From Mucilaginibacter flavus (lineage in GTDB: Bacteria > Bacteroidota > Bacteroidia > Sphingobacteriales > Sphingobacteriaceae), in NCBI RefSeq assembly GCF_030409315.1, contig NZ_JAUFPS010000093.1:1-64000 (forward strand): 64,000 nt of DNA, given 5' to 3'. Of the stretch, positions 17,914 to 25,570 are shown piece after piece. Made by a program: the position numbers and the translations under genes. Each line of letters starts with the position of its first letter. Position 1 is the stretch's first letter. A model generated the notes under the pieces. That model made no database searches, was not told the DNA's origin, and was given only the letters and a program-made list of their open reading frames with translations.

Positions 17914-18681
17914 ATGGAAAAGCAACTGTACTTATCGCCAAAAGTTACCATTATTACTATTGCCTATAATGCCGCCGCAACTATCGAACTTACTATATTG
18001 AGTGTACTGGGGCAAACTTATGAAAACCTGGAATATATTATTATCGACGGCGGATCAACCGATGGCACACAAAAAATTATTGAGAAGTATAAGGGAAAGA
18101 TAGCCCAATACATCAGCGAGCCAGATAATGGTATTGCAGATGGCTTTAATAAAGGGATAGCCATGGCCACGGGCCGTTGGATAGGGATGATCAATGCTGA
18201 TGACTGGTACACCCCCAACGCCGTAGAGGTGATGATGCACGGCATATCTAAACATGATGATGTATGCTGTGGCAATATTATGCTGGTTGGCTCCAATGAT
18301 TTTGAACGTCAGAAAAAAAGTAAAGTAGGCTGGCTCAACTTCGGCATGTATATTATGCACCCTACGTGTTTTATAAAAAAAGAGGTTTATCGCGAAGTAG
18401 GCAGTTACGATACCGGCTTAAAAATAGCGATGGATTTTGATATGTTTTTGCGCATTAAGCGTAAAGGTTTTAAAATAAGGCATATTGATAAAGTGGTGGC
18501 CTACATGCGGCTTGATGGGGTGAGCAATGATACCGTGAAAATGCACCGCGAGGAGCTTAACGTTATGCGCAGACACTTAAACGGGGTAAGTTACTACTGC
18601 TCATACCTGTTTAATTATTTAAACAGGCTACGCTGGCGGTATTTTTATAAAGATCCTTTAAGAAACCTTGCCAATTCTTAA
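17914..18681 (+). CDS. Family 2 glycosyltransferase (WcaE/WcaA-like)
   Basis: A 255-residue GT-A fold enzyme. PKVTIITIAYNAAATIELTI opens the nucleotide-binding domain, followed by YIIIDGGSTDGTQKII and the metal-binding segment GMINADDWY (about residues 90-98), which replaces the classic DxD. MDFDMFLRIKRKGFKI supplies the conserved acceptor-side acidic residues. No membrane segments, so it acts on the cytoplasmic face, adding one sugar to the lipid-linked repeat unit. It is nine bases after the polymerase gene and five before the next glycosyltransferase. Confidence 0.9.
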   Translation: MEKQLYLSPKVTIITIAYNAAATIELTILSVLGQTYENLEYIIIDGGSTDGTQKIIEKYKGKIAQYISEPDNGIADGFNKGIAMATGRWIGMINADDWYTPNAVEVMMHGISKHDDVCCGNIMLVGSNDFERQKKSKVGWLNFGMYIMHPTCFIKKEVYREVGSYDTGLKIAMDFDMFLRIKRKGFKIRHIDKVVAYMRLDGVSNDTVKMHREELNVMRRHLNGVSYYCSYLFNYLNRLRWRYFYKDPLRNLANS

Positions 18682-18686
18682 ATAAC

Positions 18687-19991
18687 ATGAAAAAGCGAAT
18701 CCTGATATCTGCCTACGCGATATCCCCGGTTAAGGGATCGGAATATGGCGCGGCCTGGAACACGGTGATAAACCTGGCAACTCAACATGAGTTATGGGTG
18801 CTATACGGCATGAGCGATAGTTACATGGGCGATACCCAAACCATGCGGGCGTTTGTTGACGCTACGCCTTTAAAATCTGTTCACTTTGTGGAGGTAAAAC
18901 CTGGTTGGCTGGCTAAAGGCATTACGCTGCTTGATAAGGCAGGCCTGGGTTGGTTCTTTTACTTCGCATACTATTTATGGCAAAAAAATGCCTTGAAAGC
19001 AGCCCGGGAGATTTGCAAAACTGTTGATATAGATGTAGTGCACCAGTTAGGTCCGATAGGCTTTAGGGAGCCGGGATTTTTAGCTCAGCTTCAAAAGCCC
19101 TTAGTGTGGGGACCTATTGGTGGGATGAATAAAATTGACAAACGCCTGCTGATAAATAAGCCATGGCTAACCCGGTTTAAATTCATGCTAAAAAATTATA
19201 TCAATCATTTGCAGCTGAACTATTCAGGTAGGATAGCACGGGCTTTTGAACAGGCCGACGTATGTATTGCGGCTACATCTTCCGGGCAGCAAACCATTTC
19301 GGAAAAATTTGGCGTCGAAAGTTATTACCTGTCAGAACAAGGGGTAATAACTGTCCCTTTTCTCGACGAATTAAAATTCAAATACATTAAGCAATGTGTA
19401 CAGCTTGTTTGGTGTGGCAATCTCATCGAGCGTAAAAATTTGGATATGTGCCTGGATGTGCTATCAGGCCTGCAACAAGCAAACTGGAAACTTCACATAT
19501 TGGGCAGTGGGCCAAATGAGCAAAAACTGAAGCAAAAAGCAGCTAATCTGAATTTGCAAGATAAAATAACATGGCATGGACACATTCCTCGCGCCGAGGC
19601 TATTGGCATCATATCGGCATCACATTTACACATTATTACCAGTATAGCCGAAGATAATCCCGCTGTAATATTTGAAGCGCTTACTTACGGCGTACCAACA
19701 TTAACAATTGACCATTGCGGGATGGGCGATGTAATTTCTGATAAAAGTGGCATTAAAATAAAGAATGACGGCTATACGGTGATGGTTGATAAAATGAGGG
19801 CAGCATTAGTCGCCGTTTTAAATAACCCCTCTGTTTTAAATGGGTTAGCTCAAACAACCGTGCAAGAGGCAAGTAAACATAACTGGAATGCCCGGCTCAC
19901 TACGCTTAATAGCATGTACAATAAAGCCATTGGCATTCATACGGCACGGACTACAGGTTTGCCGTTAATCTATTCGTCATTAACTTCTTGA
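18687..19991 (+). CDS. Family 4 glycosyltransferase
   Basis: A 434-residue GT-B enzyme. The N-terminal domain begins RILISAYAISPVKGSEYGAAW, a glycine-rich acceptor-domain start seen in retaining GT4 enzymes. The C-terminal donor domain contains LVWCGNLIERKNLDMCL, WHGHIPRAEAIGIISASHL and the E-x7-E motif EDNPAVIFEAL, followed by YGVPTLTIDHCGMGDV. It should transfer an activated hexose or deoxyhexose with retention of configuration. Its stop codon overlaps the region of the next start, so translation is probably coupled. Confidence 0.9.
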   Translation: MKKRILISAYAISPVKGSEYGAAWNTVINLATQHELWVLYGMSDSYMGDTQTMRAFVDATPLKSVHFVEVKPGWLAKGITLLDKAGLGWFFYFAYYLWQKNALKAAREICKTVDIDVVHQLGPIGFREPGFLAQLQKPLVWGPIGGMNKIDKRLLINKPWLTRFKFMLKNYINHLQLNYSGRIARAFEQADVCIAATSSGQQTISEKFGVESYYLSEQGVITVPFLDELKFKYIKQCVQLVWCGNLIERKNLDMCLDVLSGLQQANWKLHILGSGPNEQKLKQKAANLNLQDKITWHGHIPRAEAIGIISASHLHIITSIAEDNPAVIFEALTYGVPTLTIDHCGMGDVISDKSGIKIKNDGYTVMVDKMRAALVAVLNNPSVLNGLAQTTVQEASKHNWNARLTTLNSMYNKAIGIHTARTTGLPLIYSSLTS

Positions 19992-19993
19992 TT

Positions 19994-21133
19994 ATGAAAA
20001 ACCAGAGTAATAATAAGATGAAATTGGGAATAGATGCCAAATGGTATTTTAAAGGCCCGCCGAGTGGTAACATGGTGGTAAAAAACCTGGTTGACGAAAT
20101 GGTGGCCGGTAGCCATCCGGATATAGAACTTTATTTATTTATAACAAAAGATTTTAAACAGCAGGCCATTGAGCAGTTCCCGGGTGCGCTTAAGCTTATT
20201 TTTTTACCTGCAATACCCAATTTACTGAATAATGTGTTGCTTATACCTATGTACGCCCAAAGGTATAAACTGGACGCTATGTTATTTCAGAATTTTAATA
20301 GCATATGGCCAAAGAAGTTGTTCAAAGTAGTTTATATACATGATGTTTTATTCCTCGATCATCCGCAATATTATTCAAAAACCGAGCTTTTCTATTTCAG
20401 GCAAATGAAAGGCCTTGCAGCGAAATCAGACCTGATTATCACTATTTCCAATACCGAAAGAGATCGGTTAATACAAAATAATGTGGCGCAGGGAAACAAG
20501 GTTTCGGTTATATACCATGGTGTTAATACCAATTTTAAGGTATTAGCCAATTATTCGGTATCGAGGATTAAATCGGTAGCTTTCAAATACCATTTGCCTC
20601 CCAAATACCTGCTTTATGTAGGGAGGGTTAACATCCGGAAAAATATATCCAGCCTGGTAAGCGCGATAAAGTTACTTGATGATAAAAGTATAAAATTGGT
20701 AATAGTAGGCGAACAAGGTAGCACAGCCGATGCTTTAAAAGAACAAATAAATACAGAAAGTTTAAACAACAGGGTAATTTTTACAGGACACGTGCCAGAA
20801 GAAGATCTGTATGTTATTTACGCCAACGCCACCGTGTTTTGCTTCCCCTCGTATGCAGAAGGCTTTGGTTTGCCGCCGTTGGAAGCTATGCAGTGCGGGG
20901 TTCCGGTCATCGTATCAAACAGAACCGCTATGCCCGAAATATGCGGCAGCGCAGCTACTTACATAAATCCCGACGATACCGGCGATATAGCACACAAGGT
21001 TAACGATTTATTGAATGACATTGACTTATATAAGCAGAAAGTAATAGCAGGAGTTAAACGCGCAAGTGAATTTACCTGGCTCAAATCAGCAAACGGAATA
21101 CTTAAATTAATTAGCGATGCACATAGTAATTGA
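19994..21133 (+). CDS. Family 4 glycosyltransferase
   Basis: A GT-B enzyme of about 380 residues. Its start could be ATG at 19994 or, more in line with family members that begin MKLGIDAKWY, ATG at 20021; a TTG at 19988 is unlikely. The donor domain shows YLLYVGRVNIRKNISSLVSA, VIFTGHVPEEDLYVIYANA, the E-x7-E motif EGFGLPPLEAM and CGVPVIVSN. GT4 members with this pattern often transfer mannose or rhamnose-type sugars, but the donor cannot be told from sequence. Lies in the middle of locus 1, two bases after the previous gene and overlapping the next by 17 bases. Confidence 0.9.
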   Translation: MKNQSNNKMKLGIDAKWYFKGPPSGNMVVKNLVDEMVAGSHPDIELYLFITKDFKQQAIEQFPGALKLIFLPAIPNLLNNVLLIPMYAQRYKLDAMLFQNFNSIWPKKLFKVVYIHDVLFLDHPQYYSKTELFYFRQMKGLAAKSDLIITISNTERDRLIQNNVAQGNKVSVIYHGVNTNFKVLANYSVSRIKSVAFKYHLPPKYLLYVGRVNIRKNISSLVSAIKLLDDKSIKLVIVGEQGSTADALKEQINTESLNNRVIFTGHVPEEDLYVIYANATVFCFPSYAEGFGLPPLEAMQCGVPVIVSNRTAMPEICGSAATYINPDDTGDIAHKVNDLLNDIDLYKQKVIAGVKRASEFTWLKSANGILKLISDAHSN

Positions 21134-21866
21134 AAGCGTAATACGCAAGCTTAAAAATAAGCCCGATTATAAGTTTGAAAGCAATTATAATTTCAGAGAA
21201 TTGTTTGCAATTCTGTTTAACAGAATAAAACAGGTTTTGAGAGGCGCAATAAGGCGGCTTTTTTTAAAAAAAACACACGGGCTTTTGTTTATTGGCACCC
21301 ACGTGGTTATTGATCATGCCTATCAATTTACCGCTGGGTGTAACCTAATTATTGAAGACAATACCTATATAAACGCGCTATCGGTAAATGGCATTACGGT
21401 AAAAGACAATGTATCCATCGCCCGTAATTGTACTTTGATTTGTACTGGAGTGATATCGCAGAAAGGTGATGGAATTGTTATTGGTAATAATACAGGGATC
21501 AACGCGGGGACATATTTAGGCGGACAAGGGGGGATAGAAATTGGCGATAACGTTATAATAGGCCCGGGAGTTAAAGTGTTTTCTGAAAATCATAAGTTTT
21601 CGGATTTGAGTGTAAATATTAAAGATCAGGGTGTTGTTCGCAATGGCGTATGTATTAAAAACAATTGTTGGATAGGAGCTGGCGCAACCGTATTGGCAGG
21701 TGTAACCATTGGCGAAGGCAGTGTGATTGCAGCCGGCAGCATTGTTACAAAAACAGTAGCGCCAAACTCAATTGTGGCAGGTATACCGGGCAAGGTGATG
21801 AAAACGCGCAACGATTTTCCATTGCCAGAAGACCAGGCCTATAAAATAAACCTTAAAGTTGTTTAA
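21117..21866 (+). CDS. Left-handed beta-helix acyltransferase
   Basis: A 249-residue hexapeptide-repeat protein with coils from about residue 60 to 235 (IEDNTYINALSVNGI, VIGNNTGINAGTYLGG, IEIGDNVIIGPGVKVFSENH, then CWIGAGATVLAGVTIGEG and SVIAAGSIVTKTV), ending IVAGIPGKVMKTR. The FSENHKFSD loop supplies the putative catalytic histidine. Similar to WcaB/WcaF-type acetyltransferases of exopolysaccharide loci. The start overlaps the preceding gene by 17 bases, so the two are translationally coupled. Confidence 0.87.
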   Translation: MHIVIESVIRKLKNKPDYKFESNYNFRELFAILFNRIKQVLRGAIRRLFLKKTHGLLFIGTHVVIDHAYQFTAGCNLIIEDNTYINALSVNGITVKDNVSIARNCTLICTGVISQKGDGIVIGNNTGINAGTYLGGQGGIEIGDNVIIGPGVKVFSENHKFSDLSVNIKDQGVVRNGVCIKNNCWIGAGATVLAGVTIGEGSVIAAGSIVTKTVAPNSIVAGIPGKVMKTRNDFPLPEDQAYKINLKVV

Positions 21867-21881
21867 ATAAAGCAATTAGCT

Positions 21882-22427
21882 ATGAGTCATAAAAGTATTG
21901 ATAAATTTAAAGGATCGTGCCTGTTTATAGCTTGCGGAATTATTAGTTGGTTACCGTTTCACTCCTTAAGAATATTTTTATTACGGAGTTTAAAAGCAAA
22001 AATTAGTTATAAAACAGGGCTTTACCGCGGCTTTGAAGTAAGAAGCCCCTGGAAATTGAAAATAGGGCATGGTACCATCATTGGCCATAATGCTTTGCTG
22101 GATGCAAGGATGGGATTAATTATTGGCAGTAATGTAAATATTAGTAATGAAGTAATGATTTGGTCCCTGCATCATGATTACAATGCGGGTGATTTTGCGC
22201 AAACCGGGCAGGCAGTTATAATTGAAGATTATGTTTGGTTGTGCTCCCGCTCGGTTATTTTACCCGGGGTTACAGTTGGTAAAGGCGCGGTTGTTGCAGC
22301 CGGGGCTGTAGTAACCAGAAACGTATTGCCGTACACGGTTGTTGGAGGAGTGCCTGCTAAGCAAATAGCCAACAGAAACAAAAACCTTAATTATGATTTG
22401 AGCGGCGCGGTATTGCCTATAATATAG
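21882..22427 (+). CDS. WcaF/NodL-like acetyltransferase
   Basis: A 181-residue hexapeptide-repeat protein with the compact WcaF layout: GFEVRSPWKLKIGHGTIIGH near residue 50, MGLIIGSNVNISNEVMIWSLHHDY, then YVWLCSRSVILPGVTVGKGA and VVAAGAVVTRNVLPY with the closing VVGGVPAKQIA. The HHDY loop is where WcaF/NodL enzymes carry the catalytic histidine. Acetyl-CoA is the likely donor. It is the last plus-strand gene of the first block of locus 1, converging on a minus-strand acyltransferase 32 bases away. Confidence 0.88.
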   Translation: MSHKSIDKFKGSCLFIACGIISWLPFHSLRIFLLRSLKAKISYKTGLYRGFEVRSPWKLKIGHGTIIGHNALLDARMGLIIGSNVNISNEVMIWSLHHDYNAGDFAQTGQAVIIEDYVWLCSRSVILPGVTVGKGAVVAAGAVVTRNVLPYTVVGGVPAKQIANRNKNLNYDLSGAVLPII

Positions 22428-22459
22428 ATGATCTCTCCTTGGATAATCTATTTACCGAA

Positions 22460-23125
22460 TTAAAACCACCAGGTAATATTGCTTTTCAATATCCGGGTAG
22501 GGTTCCCCCCAAAAATGTTGTTTTCGCCAGATAGTTTTTTAGTTATTAAAGATCCAGACCCCACCACGCAACCATCTGGTATTAAAGAACCCTTTAAAAT
22601 ATTGCAACGGCAGCCAATCCAAACTTTATTGCCGATGATAATTTCCGTTGGTTCATTAATTACGACACCATTTTCATCTGCTATGTAGTGAAAATCGGTA
22701 TCCATTATCTGAGTTTGCCAGGATATGCCTGTGCCGTTGCCAATTACAATCCGTTTTTCTGCTATAATTGTAACCTCGGCACTCGCGGAAAAATCGTCAC
22801 CGAAAATTAGTTCTGCATTTTTACTGACAATAATTTTACTGCCGTGCATAATAAATGCGCGCCCTTTAAATACTATATCGCCATAAACTTCCAAAATACC
22901 CCTGGTACGTTCAAAGTCTGAAACCCCTATGCGTGCGTAACCAATTTGAATCATGCCTGTTTTTACAGGCGCGTCAATGGTAATCGCGCCCTTCATTTTA
23001 TACAAGAAAAAGTTTCGCGATATCAATATCGGCATTTTAAGAGCCGTTTTAAAAGAGAGGTACCTGAAGTTGAAAATGATACTTCGCAAATTAACCCTCT
23101 TAATAAACTTTATTGCTTTACTCAT
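22460..23125 (-). CDS. Left-handed beta-helix acyltransferase (opposite strand)
   Basis: A 221-residue hexapeptide-repeat protein similar in layout to the acyltransferase at 15986-16627: FERTRGILEVYGDIVFKGRAF, then a QIMDTDFHYIAD catalytic-type loop, EIIIGNKVWIGCRCNILKGS and CVVGSGSLITKKLSGENNIFGGNPTRIL. It is the only minus-strand gene in locus 1 and splits the plus-strand genes into two transcription units, with its own promoter presumably in the 249-base gap to the next gene. Its opposite orientation suggests it was added after assembly of the main operon or is controlled separately. Confidence 0.86.
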   Translation of the reverse strand: MSKAIKFIKRVNLRSIIFNFRYLSFKTALKMPILISRNFFLYKMKGAITIDAPVKTGMIQIGYARIGVSDFERTRGILEVYGDIVFKGRAFIMHGSKIIVSKNAELIFGDDFSASAEVTIIAEKRIVIGNGTGISWQTQIMDTDFHYIADENGVVINEPTEIIIGNKVWIGCRCNILKGSLIPDGCVVGSGSLITKKLSGENNIFGGNPTRILKSNITWWF

Positions 23126-23316
23126 TTTTCGGGGGTATTATTATCTGTTATAAAGTATAATTATAATGCATTTTAATCAAACTAATATACCTGTTTTTAT
23201 TTATTCTGTTCATTCTGTTTTTTCCTATACGATATGTTCAAATAAGGCTAATTATGCCCAATATACTTTGTTTATGCATACTTTTAAATATGCGATATCG
23301 CCAATCCGAATACGTG

Positions 23317-23344
23317 TTTGGAAATGTTGTTAAATATTAATTTG
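23317..23344 (+). promoter_or_regulatory. Weak candidate promoter for the distal part of locus 1
   Basis: TTTG at 23317-23320 is followed after 16 bases by TTAATTTG (23337-23344), a 7-of-8 match to TAnnTTTG, 30 bases before the glycosyltransferase start. A promoter is needed here because the upstream gene is on the other strand; the match itself is imperfect. Confidence 0.3.
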
Positions 23345-23374
23345 TAAGTATTTAAAGTATTAAAACATAATAAT

Positions 23375-24532
23375 ATGAAAATAGCTATCATCGGAACCAG
23401 GGGAATTCCAAACCATTATGGCGGCTTTGAGCAATGTGCCGAGTATTTAGCAGTAGGTTTAGTTAAAAAAGGATATGAGGTTGTAGTATACAATTCACAC
23501 AACCATCCCTACCAACAAAAATATTGGAACGGGGTAGAGATTTGTCATTGTTATGATCCCGAATTTAAAATGGGAACTGCAGGTCAGTTTTTATATGATC
23601 TTAATTGTATTCGTGATGTACGCAAGCGCAAAGTAGATGTAATTCTGCAATTGGGGTATACCAGTAGTTCGGTATGGGGGTGGTTGTTGCCCGGCACTGC
23701 TATTGTTACCACAAATATGGATGGTCTTGAATGGAAGAGAGCCAAATATAGTAAGCCTGTTCAGGCCTTTTTACGATATGCCGAAAAACTTGCTGTGAGA
23801 TACAGCGATCATTTGGTTTCAGACTCGGTTGAAATACAACGATATCTTAAGGGAAAATACAATGAGGATTCTTGTTACATCCCCTATGGCGCGGTGGCTT
23901 TTAACAATCCGGATGTATCTGTTTTGGGAGACTATAACCTCGAAAATGAGCAATACGATATGCTTATTGCAAGAATGGAACCCGATAACAGCATTGAGGT
24001 TATTTTGGATGGCGTTATAAAAGCTGGTTTAGACAGAAAGTTTTTAGTTGTAGGTAGCACCGATAATGATTATGGCGAATATATACGCGCAAAATTTCAG
24101 TTTCACAAAAACATAATTTTTGCAGGAGCAATTTATGATATGGGTAAATTAAACAATTTAAGATGTCATTCAAATTTATATTTCCATGGTCATATGGTGG
24201 GCGGTACCAACCCGTCTTTGCTGGAAGCAATGGCTTCAAACAGTTTAATATGCGCAAATGACAACAGATTTAACAGGGCTATACTGGGCACCGATGCCTT
24301 TTACTTTAATACAGCCGCGGATGTTGCGCTGCAATTGGCGGTAACTGTAAAAAGCGCCACATGTTACAAACAATTATTAACAAATAACATGGATAAAATA
24401 AATACCATTTACACCTACGATAATATAATAAACTCGTATTCAAATCATTTTGAATCAATAGTTTACGAAAGAGTAAAAGCAACTCCTCAAAAGGTATTAA
24501 CTCCACAAATCACTTTTTCATTAGATCATTAA
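23375..24532 (+). CDS. DUF1972/family 4 glycosyltransferase (rhamnosyltransferase-like)
   Basis: A 385-residue GT-B enzyme beginning with the DUF1972 signature MKIAIIGTRGIPNHYGGFEQ, followed by VVYNSHNHPYQ, ICHCYDPE and GYTSSSVWG. The C-terminal donor domain contains HGHMVGGTNPSLLEAMAS, whose E closes a retaining-GT site. Relatives are annotated as rhamnosyltransferases (Cps2T/RgpA type), so a deoxyhexose donor is plausible. The protein is strikingly similar over its first 175 residues to the enzyme at 44856-45989 in locus 2. It starts a two-gene plus-strand unit with the Wza-like gene one base downstream. Confidence 0.9.
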   Translation: MKIAIIGTRGIPNHYGGFEQCAEYLAVGLVKKGYEVVVYNSHNHPYQQKYWNGVEICHCYDPEFKMGTAGQFLYDLNCIRDVRKRKVDVILQLGYTSSSVWGWLLPGTAIVTTNMDGLEWKRAKYSKPVQAFLRYAEKLAVRYSDHLVSDSVEIQRYLKGKYNEDSCYIPYGAVAFNNPDVSVLGDYNLENEQYDMLIARMEPDNSIEVILDGVIKAGLDRKFLVVGSTDNDYGEYIRAKFQFHKNIIFAGAIYDMGKLNNLRCHSNLYFHGHMVGGTNPSLLEAMASNSLICANDNRFNRAILGTDAFYFNTAADVALQLAVTVKSATCYKQLLTNNMDKINTIYTYDNIINSYSNHFESIVYERVKATPQKVLTPQITFSLDH

Positions 24533-24533
24533 T

Positions 24534-25328
24534 ATGAAAACTATCCCCCATTATAATTATACACTACTTGTTTGTTTGTTTTGTGGATTAATTGGCTTTA
24601 GCGGCTGTTCAAGTAAGCCCTATCAAACCATGTTTGAGGCGAAGACCAATACGGCCGACGGAGCTGCCAGGCCTTTTACTATAGCAGGTGTTTACAAAAT
24701 AAAGCCCGAAGATGTTTTGCAGGTGCGCAATCTGCAAAACATTAAATTTATCATGGACGATGTAAATACATCATCGTCATCAAGCCCTACAACAGCAGGA
24801 AGTAATGCAACGGCGCAAACTTACCCCGTTGAACAGGATGGAACGGTTGCGTTGCCCGTAATTGGTAGTGTATCTGTAGCAGGTTTAACACGACAGGAGG
24901 CTGCCAAAGCTATCGCCGATATTTATCGCAAAAAGTTGATCAAAGACCCCATTATTGAAGTGAAAATCATCAATTTAAAAGTTTCTGTTTTTGGAGAGGT
25001 GAGGACACCCGGTAATTACGCCTTGGTAAAAGATAAAACCACGCTGGTAGATGTATTAGGCCAGGCAGGGGGCATTACCGATAAAGGAAATGAAAAGCGC
25101 GTGAAAATTATTCGCGGCGGTACAGAAAACCCCCAGGTTACCGAAATTAACTTGAGCGAGCTGGAATCACTTACCAACCCTGCGGTTATTATGCAAAATG
25201 ATGATATTGTGTATGTAGGCCAAAACAAAAGGGCTGTACGTAATGATAAAATTCAAAATGTATCAACCATTGTACAACCAACCTTGTTGCTGTTAAATAC
25301 GGTGCTATTGCTGTTTACGTTGAAATAG
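24534..25328 (+). CDS. Wza-like polysaccharide export lipoprotein
   Basis: A 264-residue lipoprotein with a signal sequence ending GFSGC (lipidated Cys25). The polysaccharide export domain spans about 50-135 (GVYKIKPEDVLQVR, YPVEQDGTVALPVIGSVSVAG), then one SLBB-type domain (VSVFGEVRTPGNYALV, VDVLGQAGGITDKGN). A C-terminal hydrophobic helix (VQPTLLLLNTVLLLFTL) could span the outer membrane as in Wza. It forms the outer-membrane channel that takes polymer from the Wzc-like protein. The gene is one base after the glycosyltransferase and is the last of locus 1, followed by a terminator. Separation from the co-polymerase gene by 12 genes is unusual. Confidence 0.92.
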   Translation: MKTIPHYNYTLLVCLFCGLIGFSGCSSKPYQTMFEAKTNTADGAARPFTIAGVYKIKPEDVLQVRNLQNIKFIMDDVNTSSSSSPTTAGSNATAQTYPVEQDGTVALPVIGSVSVAGLTRQEAAKAIADIYRKKLIKDPIIEVKIINLKVSVFGEVRTPGNYALVKDKTTLVDVLGQAGGITDKGNEKRVKIIRGGTENPQVTEINLSELESLTNPAVIMQNDDIVYVGQNKRAVRNDKIQNVSTIVQPTLLLLNTVLLLFTLK

Positions 25329-25401
25329 ACTTGTACCTCTATAAATAGCTAAATTTTAGCGTTCTATATCTACAGAGATTGACATTAATTAGGGAAGGGT
25401 G

Positions 25402-25446
25402 AAACCGGACCGGTGTGCTTTGGCATGCTGGTTCCGGTTTTTTTGT
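25402..25446 (+). terminator. Terminator closing exopolysaccharide locus 1
   Basis: AAACCGGACC and following bases pair with GGTTCCGGTTT across an imperfect stem with one bulge, extended by GTGC/GCAT pairs, then a run of eight Ts. It lies 74 bases after the Wza-like stop codon. Confidence 0.75.
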
Positions 25447-25570
25447 TTTGCGCAAAATCTCAAAATCTTATTTTAAAAAAGAATGTTTGTGATGATTATG
25501 AAATAAAATTAGAGATTTGCTTTAACCAGACACGCCTAAACATTTTGTTAAAATAACATCTACCATCTGC

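Noticed and set aside
22946..23176. Plus-strand frames opposite the minus-strand acyltransferase
   Set aside because: They overlap a clear hexapeptide-repeat gene and encode no recognisable domain.
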